Origin: Podocnemis expansa
Taxonomy: Eukaryota > Chordata > Testudines > Podocnemididae
Direction of reading: 5' to 3'
Length of the DNA: 64,000 nt
NCBI GenBank assembly: GCA_007922195.1
Contig: ML682013.1
Location: 21,144,645-21,208,644 of the forward strand
Position 1 is the first letter of the stretch. Each line of letters opens with the position of its first letter. The notes beneath the pieces are model-generated. The model did no database searches, was not told the DNA's origin, and was given only the letters and a program-made list of their open reading frames with translations. Below are positions 24,765 to 35,676 of this stretch, in pieces. Both the position numbers and the translations under genes were made by a program.

Positions 24765-24840
24765 ACTTCACGCTTGCACCAGCGTACAATAATTCCACTG
24801 AAGTCAGTGGAATTACGTCAGTATATCAGAGACCAGAATT
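24765..24840. repeat. Palindromic old repeat
   Basis: A perfect inverted repeat AATTCCACTGA (24791-24801) and TCAGTGGAATT (24804-24814) sits in a longer decayed element with GTGTTTACTTCACGCTTGCA at the left. Probably an ancient MITE. Confidence 0.5.
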
Positions 24841-24935
24841 TTAATCTCTACTTAGCTCCTTCTGTTAGCATTTTAGAGTGGTGTCAGGTAAGATCAGTTC
24901 AGCTTAACTTGGAAGTCTAGTGCATCCAAGGCTTT

Positions 24936-25015
24936 GGTATTTGGTTACCAATGTCACTAGCTGTTGTTGGTATTTGGTAACCAATTTTACTAGTCTTTGG
25001 TTACCAATTTCAGTG
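24936..25015. repeat. Three diverged copies of a TTTGGTTACCAAT unit
   Basis: GGTATTTGGTTACCAATG (24936), GGTATTTGGTAACCAATT (24969) and CTTTGGTTACCAATTTC (24995) are spaced 33 and 25 bases apart; the first two end in ACTAG. Each unit has a near-palindromic centre TTGGTAACCAA. Confidence 0.75.
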
Positions 25016-28000
25016 TTGGTGGTTCTATGACATTTTTTAAAATGTAAAAGTAAAACAACAATGCTAACTTGAAAGGAAATAAACAATTCTGATATCTTAA
25101 ATGATGGAAAAAAATCTTTCTATGCAACAGAAAATTTTTATCTTGTCTTTTCTTTGTCTAATCCAGTTGAAATATAAAGCCTGCAAATTTTGCAAGACAT
25201 ATTTGAATAAGAACATCCTACTCTGACATTTTTGAGACCTTCTTTTCCAGATTGCAGGCATCAAGTCTTCTAATTTTCATATGTTTTGTCAAAAACAGAA
25301 GTATGAAAAATCATTACCCTTTACTTCAATGATTTTGCTCACATTTAACTTCCTTTCTGTGACACATCAGTGGTTTACATATGTGCCTTCCAAGGATTAG
25401 ACAGAGTAAGGTTGGTCACATAATGGTATCTCTTTCTATCACCCCAAGCAACCAGACCACCCAGTGAGTGTAATTATTATATTCATTAATACTGTTGTTA
25501 GTTGGAGCTAATGAATTTCTGTGCAAATAAAAGGGTGATTGCTGGCTGACCTTTTAGATAATTCTATGGAAATGGAAAAGGGTTTTCTTTAAATTGGATT
25601 GGTAATTTGAGGGTTAATAAACTGCATACACTTGATAGTCAAGTTAAATATAAAAACTTTATTGCAAAAACAAATTAGGTGCTTTACTACAACCATTGGT
25701 TTTCCTCTTGCTTTCTCCCTGGTTTATCTGTGTTTATTGGCTGGTGAAAATCTGTGTCTTTGATTGTACACTTCTATTACTTATTATATAAAAGAAAGGA
25801 GTGGATGCACTGACAGTTTACAAAGCCAACTGAATTATTATAGCTTTAATAATTTAACAAGTCCTTAGTGAGCCTGTGCAGGTTTTTGTAACCTAACTTT
25901 TTTACCATATCTTGATATTGATACTGGTTAAGAAGCAGCTATCCTTTCCATTCCTAGACCCCTCTTTATCCATGTGAAATGTACTCAGATTTTGCTTTTG
26001 GGCTGAAATCTTGGCTAAATTAGCACCCTTGGGATGGAGCTATTTATGTGTAGGCAGAGAAGGATGGTGTGGAGGGGGATTGTGGAAGGATGTGGAAGAA
26101 AAGAGTTTGATTCACAATGTTCAGACAACTAATTTTTGTGATTAATATATGGTTTTTATTTGTGCTCAGCTAGTTCAAGTTTGGGATATGGTTTGCTGTT
26201 AGGAAAGCAGATATTACTCAGTACATTTAAGAATCTTTTGTGAAGATTGTGATTTAAAACTTGCATACAGCATATGCTCAGTGTATTATTTGTCTTACCA
26301 GTTTTAAATGCTGTGACAGGCCGCTCCCCAGATCTAGTTCAGTATGCTGCTGTGATCCCCTAAGTCCCATCCCTGACCCCCAATTTACCCTGCTTTGCGA
26401 AGTGACCACTCAGTCCTGAGTCAGTTCACTTCAGCCTCTCGTGTGCAGTCGGTCCCAAGCAGTGGGTGTATGCCCTCTGACTACTCGACAGTCCCCAAGC
26501 GAGTAACCCTGGCCCCATTTACAATACTAGGAGCCATTGTCTACAGAGATTGTGACCCACTCCCAATCACCATACACTCAAGTCTATCCATGTAACAAAG
26601 ACATGGATTGTGCCCAGACTTCCTCATCCACAGGCTCTAAAGACCACACAGACAAAACAACTACTAGTTTATTGATCAGATTGTAATTCTGAGTGAAACT
26701 ATGGCCAATGATGGCAGAATCACAAAATAAAGGAGTCAGGAGAGCTCACAAGGAAATAAAACGGTAAAAGACACATACTATGCTAATATCTGTACCTAAA
26801 CTAACCTCATAGTCCAAATTCATGCTTAAGGTGTTCAGCTGTCAGATGTTTGTATAGCCAGTCTCTGCCTAAGATGAGGCAGGGCCCAGATCTTACTTGA
26901 AGTTGTTTCATGGTGGAGATTCCAAGGCAAAAAGCCCCAAATCCTTTCAGGTGCCTCCTGTTTTCACTCCCCTTCCCCCCTTCCCTTCTGGCAGAAGTGA
27001 TCTCTTTGTCTGGTCTGAGCCACCTCAGTTAGTATATCTTTGTTGTCTCCTCCAACTACTTGCTGCTGGGAGAGCTCTGTCTGCCTCCCACCTCCCTGGG
27101 CCAAGGAAAATATGTTTCACTTTTGTGCACATGCATGAGGCTACAAGAGCTTGAGCATCCATAAAGAGATTTTGCATGTAATGATTGGCATAAAAACATA
27201 CAATTACAGTGTATAAGTGAATAGAAAAATCATATAGATCATAACCCATGGTGCACAGATGTGCATCCCATGACAAATGAATGTCTGGCTTAACTTTAAA
27301 ACTCTCTTGCTTGCTGCCAACCATTCTTTTCACCATGAGACTCATGCATTTCCATAACTATCCCTCACTGCCTAATTTAGTGCTAACATCAGAAGATGTC
27401 CAGTAAGTAGGTCTGACAAAACTTTCTGTTCATTTCCACATATTTAACAGCTTCAGATACTTGGCGATTATTTCTAATTAGTTTTTATCAACATACCAGT
27501 TACTACCAGGGCAATCTACCAAAAGGACAGAACGGTCTCTTCAAATTTGAGCATTCTGAAGGTAGACGATATACCTTCCCTTTTGCTTAGATGTCTGTGC
27601 TACTGGGAAAATCAATCCACGCTCCTGTGCTGGTGCACGCCCACCAATAATTAAAACTATGAACAAAGGGGTTTATGATTTTGAGAATGAGACATTTCTA
27701 CAAATAATATGTTTGTCAGTTTATTCCTAAATTATCTTTTTAGGAGATTATATAATCTGTTCTTCCACTTTTTTGTCTCAAGTAACAATTATTTCCCTCA
27801 AAATCCATTTAATAAGACCTCCCATTAAACAGTAGTGCCAAACTCCTCTAGTTCTTCAGTAAAATGTAGATTAGTTTCTATTTACATCATCAGATATTTA
27901 GATAAATCCCATAAGACCCTACTGTTCTGTCTACACTAATTTATATTTATCACGAGAGTGTAGCAGATAAAGTCCAGTGCTACAACACATGGATGATTTC

Positions 28001-28043
28001 AAACTAGGGGGGATAACGGTGTTACGCTGAATAATGGATTTGA
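25016..28043. other. Intron with one possibly foreign segment
   Basis: 25016-26300 is ordinary AT-rich sequence. 26310-27390 is richer in GC and differs in texture (CCCCAGATCTAGTTC, many C-rich words); a minus-strand AATAAA near 26670 could mean an LTR or other element, but no ends or genes are visible. Confidence 0.4.
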
Positions 28044-28198
28044 GTTCCAAAGGGGTAGCAATGTTAGTCTAGTTCAGCAAAACAAACAAGGAGTCGCGTG
28101 GCACATTTAAAGACTGACACATCTGTCTGTCGCATGAGCTTTCATGGGAGAAAATCCCACTTCGTCAGAGGCTTGAAGATGAGGAATTTACAGAATGG
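28044..28198 (-). mobile_element. Penelope-like element 3' terminal repeat with intact hammerhead-like core
   Basis: Starts GTTCCAAAGGGGTAGC on the + strand, i.e. the end of the element in minus orientation, followed by the AAACAAACAAGGAGTC block. On the minus strand CTGACGA, a hairpin and GAAA occupy 28168 down to 28140. Confidence 0.8.
28140..28168 (-). ncRNA. Hammerhead-ribozyme-like core, second intact copy
   Basis: Minus strand: CTGACGA, stem GTGGGA with TCTCCCAT-side pairing around UUUU, then GAAA. The core boxes are intact; the downstream segment, which should hold the cleavage triplet, has AGTC in CAGTCTTTAAATG. Same reasoning and limits as for 57991-58019. Confidence 0.55.
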
Positions 28199-28324
28199 AT
28201 TTTAGGGCTTTCTAGAATAACCAGCCTATTGCCTTGTTAGTCTAATCTTCCTGAGCTCTGGGTTTCCAGGGCAGTTGAGGAAACACTAAAGGACATGGAT
28301 ATAATCTTCCAATAAAATGATTGA

Positions 28325-29210
28325 CACAGGCAGTTTTCTTTCTATAATGAAGTATCTTTTATTAATGTAACAAATTATCGCTATTACAATGTATCCTAAG
28401 ACTAAATATCAAACACAAATCTCGTATTGCAAGTTAAAAATCATTTAAGCTCGGTAGCGTAAATGATTTAGTCTGTAACAGGTCTCTGACAGCAGTTCTT
28501 AACTTATACTTTAAATCTTACATGAGAAAATTACAATTAGCACATGTGGACATACACCTCAAGCATACACACTCTAATACTATATTATACTGTACTTACA
28601 CTACATTAAAATTAAAACTAGCAGGCTTATTCTGTTTATTAATTCTCCTGCATTGGCTGATGTTTGCTGCTGCTCGATCAGCTCTAGTCAGTCATTTTTG
28701 ATTTGGTGTCAGGTCTCTTCAGCAGCCTCTTAGAGCTATCCCTCTCTCACCAGCAGTTCTTCTTGTTTGCTCCCAACTGACCTGCCAGTACACTGCCTTT
28801 TATAGTATCAGTCCCTACTGAGTGTGCTTGATGTCAAATGTTACCTCATCCCTGTTTACTGCATAAGCCCACTACTTCCAGAAGAAGCAGCCCCAAAACA
28901 GCCCAGGTTGGAGATGTCTGACCTCTTCTATACCTTTATACTGCACGTTTTCCTTGCCAAGTATGATCTCATTATGCACATGCTCACGCTCACTTGTGTT
29001 CTTTTACTTAGGAGCCATGATTATCTCATCTGACTTTATTACCCCTGCTCCAAACCTAGTTTACTTTGTGGCCGTATTTCATTTTATGTGACTGTCACTA
29101 CCGGCATGCTCAGCTCAGAGCTACTTCATGCCCATATCTCATTCTGTCCTCAGCCGTGGTCATCTGAGTAACCACAGTAAGCGACCTGCAGCTTACAGTT
29201 GGTGCCTTAT
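28325..29210 (-). mobile_element. Possible solo LTR, minus strand (weak)
   Basis: On the minus strand a TATAAAAG box lies at 28806-28799 and an AATAAA signal near 28355-28350, an arrangement possible for an LTR with a long transcribed part. No paired LTR, primer-binding site or retroviral gene is visible, and TG...CA limits could not be fixed. Confidence 0.22.
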
Positions 29211-29574
29211 TCAAGAGGGAAGCCAGAGACACAAAATGAAGGTTATGGCTACAAAAAGGAATTCAGAATTTCTTTGGTATCAGTAGTGCCAAACTCCTTT
29301 AGTTCTCCGGACTCTTTGTGGTGGTCCTCTTCATGGTTACTGGCTTATGGTCACTTTTGATACTCAAATTTTGTGTTTTCTTAGGTTTCCTTCAGTGACA
29401 GATGTCTCTTGGATGGCATCAAATTGTCTTTACCTGATTTCTGAAAAAAGGTTCTGCTGTTTCCTTTGCAACTAGAATATTTGCTTCCCCCTTTATTGTT
29501 AAATAAGTTTTGCAATATTTGGTCTGTAAGAAGCCTGCAAGTCTTAAAACTTTGTTCCTCTTTCATTAAGTACC

Positions 29575-29770
29575 AAGCAGGTACTATGGCTTTGGGTAGG
29601 GCCCTTGACTGGAAGTTGGGAGAACTGGTTTCAGTTTCTATCTTTGCCACTAACCAGCTAGGAGAGTTTGAGCTTTGATATATTTGACTTCACCTCTTTT
29701 AGCTCCATTTTCCACAATTGTAAAATGAGCAGAATGCTGCTTACATTATTTATAAAACATTATATAAAAG
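29575..29770 (+). mobile_element. MIR-like SINE
   Basis: Reads GGGCCCTTGACTGGAAGTTG, GGAGAACTGGTTTCAGTTTC, CTTTGCCACTAACCAGCTAG, then ACTTCACCTCTTTTAGCTCC and TTGTAAAATGAGCAGAATGC, in the order of a MIR SINE (the tRNA-derived head and core). Confidence 0.72.
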
Positions 29771-29849
29771 TTAATGTTCACACCTTTTGTCTATCTTGAT
29801 TAATGGGTGAGTGGGAGGGAAATCTCTTTAAATAAACCAGTGCTTACAT

Positions 29850-30245
29850 ATTATACCCATAGATAGTCTTGGAGTGTGGGCAGTTGCCTATGGCCCCTCA
29901 AGGGGAAGTGCCTGTGATGTGCCTGGCTGCCACAGCTTCTACCCGCTAAGACCATTTGCAACTGTCACTTTTGTTTGGGCTGGGAGCTCTCACAGCGGGT
30001 GGCAGGGCTGCGGGCCCTGGTGGAGGGGGTTGGGGCCATGGTGGGGCCATGAATGCCCCACTGAGGCTGGTGGCAGGCCAGAGACCCTGGCAGGGGAGAA
30101 CGGGGGCAGCAGTGTGGCTGGGGACCCTAATGGGAGCCACTCTGGTGGTGGGGGGGCCCCCATTTTTGACTTTTGCCCTGGGCTCCCGAAACCCTAAGAC
30201 CACACTGATTACACCCAGTTGCCCCCAACCCTTATGCAAAACAGC
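29850..30245. repeat. GC-rich interspersed repeat
   Basis: A GC-rich segment (GTGGCAGGGCTGCGGGCCCT, GGTGGTGGGGGGGCCCCC) directly before the MITE at 30256. The open frames on both strands reflect composition. Family not recognised. Confidence 0.45.
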
Positions 30246-30255
30246 TGCTTACCCC

Positions 30256-30375
30256 AGGGTGATCAGATAGCAAGTGTGAAAAAATAGGGATTTGGAAGTG
30301 GGAATAGGTGCCTACATGAGACAAAGACCCTAATATTGGGATGGTCTCAAGAATATTGGAACATCTGGTCACCCT
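30256..30375. mobile_element. Short MITE with AGGGTGACCAGA-type ends
   Basis: 120 bases between AGGGTGATCAGAT and ATCTGGTCACCCT, inverted repeats with one mismatch. This is a familiar interspersed repeat in sauropsids, probably a non-autonomous DNA transposon. No clear target duplication is visible. Confidence 0.72.
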
Positions 30376-31219
30376 AACTCACCTAGATCTGGACTATTCC
30401 CAATTCAGGAGTCACCTCACACTACAGAGCACTACTCCATGTAACAGAATGACCACCAGATCAGTATTACTTTACATGGGATAGATGTCTCTGTTTTTGT
30501 TTTGTTTCTTCCTTTCTCTGCCACACCTTTCTTCATAGAAAGAATCCCACTGATACAGAGAGGCTTCTATGCAGTCCTGTGGGAGGTGTCTGGGAGGGCA
30601 TTGTTATAATCATTTCTGGGGGTGTCTCCAACATGCTAAGGACTTGTACAAACACAAAAAGTATGGTCCTTGTCCTTCACTCTTTGAAAATGCACATGCT
30701 CTGATACTACAGTGATGGGCAGCACTATAAAATTGGGCAGATGTGGTGTTTGCTGAAAGCCTTCCTTTGACAGAATTTTGGCCAAATTTGATCTACTTAC
30801 TTCTACTCTTTATGTCAAAAATCACTATTTGGTCCTTGGTCTATTAGTTTCCCTTGTATCCTTCTGTGTATGTTATAAGTCTCTGTCTGTTTTGCATACT
30901 CTTAAAAACATCAATTCAAATTTAAACTCTCTTCCCTGTAATTTTCCATTAACCAGTAGAAATTTTTCACAAACGCTTGAACCACATCTCCTCCAAACCT
31001 GGGTTACTAGAAATTAAAGCTCCAGATTTTTAAAGGTTATTATACAGTTGTTTATATCTTGTGTTGTTTTGTAAGCTTAAAAAAAGAAGTGTGGATGTAT
31101 ACAGAGGAAAACTATAGTCATGTATCATACTTTTAGAAGAAAAAGTGAAGCCCTGAGGATGTGCTTTAAGTTGAACATGAATTACTGGGCTCAATACATG
31201 CATGAGTAACTAGGTGAAA

Positions 31220-31285
31220 TAAAAGTGCCATAGGACTCCTTGTTTGTTTTGCTGACGTAGGCTAACATACTTACCCCTTTGGAAT
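31220..31285 (+). mobile_element. Penelope-like element 3' end fragment
   Basis: Only the last 66 bases of the family: AAAAGTGCCATAGGACTCC, then TTGTTTGTTTTGCTGACG and TTACCCCTTTGGAATT. Confidence 0.7.
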
Positions 31286-32087
31286 TAGGTGAAATGCTGC
31301 ACTTGTGTTATACAGGAGGTAAGACTTGGATATCCACTAACCCCTTCTGGCCTTTACATCTATTAAACAAAAGCTTTTAGTAACCCAGATTACAAGAAGC
31401 AGGAGAACAGATATAGTCCAGTGCTAAAGACTTCTCTGAAAACATCACTATGCTAATTATGAATAATACTTCCATGTAGTTTTACTCCTGCTACTGATTG
31501 CAAATCAAGGGAGGGCTATCTCTTTTTTTTTTTTCAGGTAAAACCTGTCCAGAGGCTCTTTCTTTTAAGAAAATTTTCATCAAAGTGAAAACAGTTTGCT
31601 TTTGTCATTCTTATACTTGAGAATAATTTTTTTTAAATACTATTGATTCTTAGTTATAATAGATATATTTGCTCCTTGCAGTGGTATTAAGTTTTTCAAT
31701 GTAGCTAAGATCTCAGCTACAGATAATTGGTACAGTTAATTATGTCATTGGCAATGGAGACCCACAGTTAAGTCATATTTAACTTTTAAAATGTGACTAA
31801 AACAATAGGAGACATGAGGTTTAGTTTTCATTAGCAAATAAATGATTTGCTAACAAATTTTCTGTAGTGGGATTATTTTTGGCATATAGCAAAAATTACA
31901 TGATTAGTATATAACAAGCTCATTAGCACACAGCTACCTATAGCATGGAGGAAGAAAAAATAATGGAGACTGAATAGCTTCCCACATTGTAAATGCAATG
32001 GAAGAGTCTGCTGATGTGTGGAAATCAAAATGACAAAATCACAGACAAACAATGCTGCTGACAAGACTATGAGAATTAGTGTCTCAA

Positions 32088-32126
32088 CCCCCCCCCCCAA
32101 AAAAAAAAAAAAGAAAAAGAAAAAAG
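32088..32126. repeat. C11 followed by A-rich tract
   Basis: Eleven C, then fourteen A, then AAAAAG units. Confidence 0.9.
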
Positions 32127-32751
32127 CTCTTTCCTATAAAGTGACTTGACTTTATCAAGTTAAATGTGAAGGAGATAAATACCACCAAATTTGCAGGCTG
32201 AAGCTCATGCTAAGAAAAATGATACCAGGCAAGGCTGGAAACTAATGCCATTCAGAAGTGTATAAAGTGTTGGGTTTTTTCCCCCAGTTAGTATGCTAGT
32301 GACAATGTCTCAAGTACAGAGTTAAAACCTGTTCTTTGGAAGAGCAAAATAGAACGTGAAACTTCTGTTTTTGGATCCAGGTGATCTGAGCTCATTTGAT
32401 GGCTTTCATGTTATAAAGAGTTTGCTCCACAAAAGAGGTATGATGTTTCCTCACTACTGGTGAGAATACGGTATTTATTCATTTGCTACTCATGGCCTTT
32501 TTGGATGATCTTTACTAACTGAATGAGAGTAAACATGGAATTTGACAGGGACAAACAGCATCAGTAGCCAAATTTCTCAGCATCAACTCAACACCAACCA
32601 CATCAAATCTTACAGGTACAATTCTGCTGCTGTTTAATTGTGTGTTCCCCTTCAATGATTCTGTTAAGTGATAGAATAAAGAATAATATTGCTCTGTAAT
32701 GCCCAGGACAATCTTTCTTTCTTTTCTTTCTAGAGTGCTTCCAGATTTAGG

Positions 32752-33000
32752 CCTAGTCTACACTAGAAGATAAACTGGTTTATTTTTGTTGCCCAGAAAT
32801 GTTAAGCAATCCACCCTGAGCAGCATTGTTAAGCAAACCTACCCTGAATGTAAACAGTGCAAGGTTGAAAGAATTTTTCAGTTAAAGAATTGTTGCCATC
32901 TCTAAGCAAGGTGGATTATCTACGCTGGTAGGAGAACCCCTCCTGTCAGCTATTGTCTATATTGAAGTGCTACAGTGGTGAAAACTGTGCTGCTAAATTT
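32752..33000. mobile_element. DNA-transposon fragment with CTAGTCTACACTAG end
   Basis: Begins GGCCTAGTCTACACTAGAAG and later contains CTACGCTGGTAGGAGAACCC, both familiar from non-autonomous DNA transposons of turtles. Its right side abuts the PLE copy at 33003. No terminal inverted repeat is complete. Confidence 0.45.
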
Positions 33001-33002
33001 AA

Positions 33003-33580
33003 GAAGGTAGCAGTATCAGTCTAGTTCAGCAAAACAAACAAGGAGTCTGTTGGCACTTTTAAAGACTAACAGATTTATTTATCACACGAGGGTTTCTGTG
33101 AGAAAATCCCACTTTGTCAAATGCCTGAAGATGGGGAACTTACAGAATTGGAGGAAAATAAATGCAGGGAAGTGTAAATCATGGGATCAGGTTAGACTGT
33201 TACAGAAAATCAAAACATTTGTTTTGATTCAAACAGCAGAGAACAGTATACTAGAAGGAGGTGGGGTAAAATCACATGTTGTAATAAGAAAAGAACCCAA
33301 AATCCCTGTTTAACCCTAAGGCGCTGATATAAAATCTGCATATGAATCCCAGGTCTCCAGTTTCCTCTTTGAAGCTTTGACTTGTAATTCATTTGCCGAA
33401 GTACAGATATTAACATATCATCAGTGGGATAAGCAGGGAGATTGAAGTGTTCCCCTACTGGTGTTTGAATTTTATTTCTGATGTCAGATTTGTGCCCATT
33501 TATTCTTTTGAGCAGAGGTTGTCCTGTTTGTCCAATGTATAAGGCAAAGGGGGATTGCTGGCACATGATGGCCAGCAATC
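33003..33580 (-). mobile_element. Penelope-like element, GIY-YIG domain and 3' terminal repeat
   Basis: On the minus strand a 122-codon frame (33578 to 33210) encodes FALYIGQTGQPLLKRINGHK and then VGEHFNLPAY, the start of a GIY-YIG endonuclease with the Y-I-G motif, which in Penelope-like retroelements follows the reverse transcriptase. After a frameshift near 33350 the minus strand continues LGFICRFYISALGLNRDFGF, the C-terminal end. Downstream come a short untranslated part and the terminal repeat at 33170-33003 with a decayed hammerhead-like core. The reverse transcriptase is missing: the copy is 5'-truncated. Confidence 0.85.
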
Positions 33581-33583
33581 AAA

Positions 33584-33667
33584 GCTTAAAAGAGAAGCTG
33601 CAGAATTGGAATTCATATGCAGATTTGACACTCTTGCTTTAGGATTAAATAGGGATTTGGGGCCATG
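33584..33667 (+). mobile_element. Penelope-like element, C-terminal coding fragment in opposite orientation
   Basis: In one + frame it reads KREAAELEFICRFDTLALGL and then NRDLG, the same C-terminal segment found on the minus strand in the adjacent copy and, decayed, at 17380-17450. It begins within a few bases of the 5' end of the minus-strand copy and stops where DIRS sequence starts. Confidence 0.7.
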
Positions 33668-34685
33668 TGAGTGCAGAGTACTCCTCTAGCAATTAGAGCA
33701 AAGGACTCTGAGAAGACATCTAGCACCACTGCTCCCCAGTACTGTCAGTGCCACCTTGGAAGGCTCACCAGCTCTGAAGAAGAAGAAGGAGAAGATGGGC
33801 AGGGGGTGTTTATCCCCCCATCAAGCCAGCAAGAGAAGGGCCCAGAGTGGGACCAGAGTTGGGCCACTTGGCCCGCACACCACATCTGACAACACCCTCA
33901 ACTCTGGGACCCAAAGGAGTCCGTCAAGTCCAGTGTGAGATCCGCCTATGACCAGGGGTATATTGCAGTAATATCTATAGCTCCCCTCTACCCCGGAAAT
34001 GTCTGAGGCAGCCAGGGAGATAATAGAACAGATGGGCCCATCGGCCTCTGATCACTCTTCAGTGCAGAAGTCCAAGCTGTCAGTGCAGCCTAGAGGTAAA
34101 CCAATACCTCTGTGGCATCCATCCTCATGGCACCGCTCCCCACCATTGGTGGCAAAAAGGGCCAGATCGCGGTCACTGCTGAAGACATCGCAGCCAGCAC
34201 TGCCTATTGACCATGGCCTGTCCCCTGTGCAGCACCGCTGTCTGGTACCACCTGCAGTCATAGTGGCAGCCAGGGCTCTGTGGTACTGTTTGCCTGGTGC
34301 TTCGACCCTGAGGGCATCCCACCAAGCTCCGCCAGCACTGCCCTGAGTATGGCCTTCTTCAATCAGCAGATACTGGTCCCTGGCACTGAGCAGCACTGTT
34401 CTTCCATAGTCCCCCTGGACTTGCTTCTTTTTGGGTTCGGATGAAGCTACAGTGGTTTTGCAAAGCAGCAAAAGTAGTAAGAGAAGGGCTGCAGGCCACC
34501 ACCCATACCAACTGCCTTGGAATCAGTGGCAGGGGCTAAAAGGATGGAACAGAAGTACTTTGTTCACTCTAAGGACCGTGAGCATTTTACACCCACCAGA
34601 CCCCAGGCTCACTAGTGGTGGCAACCATTAATGAGAAGGAGCATCAGGAGCACCAAGGTCCAACCCCTAAATCAAAGGACACTAG

Positions 34686-35049
34686 GGCTATTTCTGCACT
34701 AGCAAATTAGTCCAGACTAAGGAAGCTTTGTCCAGACTAATTTTAGCCCATGGCTATACTAGGCTCTGCCTAGTCTGAACTAAGAAATTTCTTAGTTTGG
34801 ACTAGGGAAAACTTTGTCTGAACTAGTACAATCTGGCACTAGTCTAGACTTCTGTGCTTAGTTTGAGCTTTAGTTTGAACTAGGTGTGGGCTAGACCCGG
34901 ACTAAGGCTTAGTTCAAATTTACTGTGTTAGTTTGATCTAAAAAGCCTAAGATTAGTTCAGACTAGCCCTCAGTTAGTTCAGACTAACCTTGGACTACTT
35001 AGTTTGTACTAGCAAGCCTGAATTAATTTGCCCTGATGTAGACATAGCC
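34686..35049. mobile_element. Harbinger-like MITE inside DIRS copy
   Basis: 364 bases bounded by imperfect terminal inverted repeats (GGCTATTTCTGCA at the left, TGTAGACATAGCC at the right) and flanked by a 3-base duplication TAG at 34683-34685 and 35050-35052. A 3-base target duplication is typical of PIF/Harbinger transposons. No transposase is encoded. The interior is filled with short motifs such as TAGTTTGAACTAG and AGTCCAGACTAA in both orientations. Confidence 0.72.
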
Positions 35050-35676
35050 TAGGAAGTTGGATTTATTCAGCAGGACAATTTATTCCATGGGGGTCTCTAG
35101 CTGAGAATAGCCAACCAGCAAGCTATTCTCAGCTGTTATGCATTCATCTCCCGGTCTTTTATGGAGAAGTTCACAAGGTAAGTGTGTCAGGACTTGTGCA
35201 CCAAGCTGGCAGCAATGGTCACGAAAGGGAAGGTTGTTTTGAGAGCATTGCTGCAATTTACTTTGGATGCAATGGACACCATCACAAGAGCTATGGCCCC
35301 AGGGTCACCATGAAGTGAAGCTCATGGTTGCAAGAGTCAGGCCTTTCTCATGAGGTCCAAACAACCACATAGTACCTCCCATTTGAGGGACCTGAGTTGT
35401 TCTCATCCCTAGCCAGTTCCAAGCTGTGGACTTTGATGGACACACAGGCAATGTTAAAATCACTGGGCCTGCGTACCCCTGCCTCTCAGAGGCGTGCATT
35501 CCATCCATAGCTTCCTCCTTGCTACTATCACAGCCAGCCAGCCTTTTCGCAGCACAGGGGGTCAGAATAACAGGGGCTTGAGTTGGAGATCTTAGAGTAG
35601 CAGCAGGAGCCAAGTGTGCACTCAGCCAAATGCAAAGAAGAGCTTTTGAGGCTGTGCCCGAGGACAGCTTACCTGA

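Larger units (their letters stand above)
30376..32751. other. AT-rich intron, mostly featureless
   Basis: Only the PLE tail at 31220 and the C/A tract at 32088 are recognised. Confidence 0.55.

Noticed and set aside
28140..28168. Complete three-stem hammerhead
   Set aside because: No convincing stem III or stem I could be drawn by eye; only the core and stem II are claimed.
34052..34471. 139-codon minus-strand open frame
   Set aside because: Antisense to the ORF1 part of the DIRS copy; no independent family resemblance.
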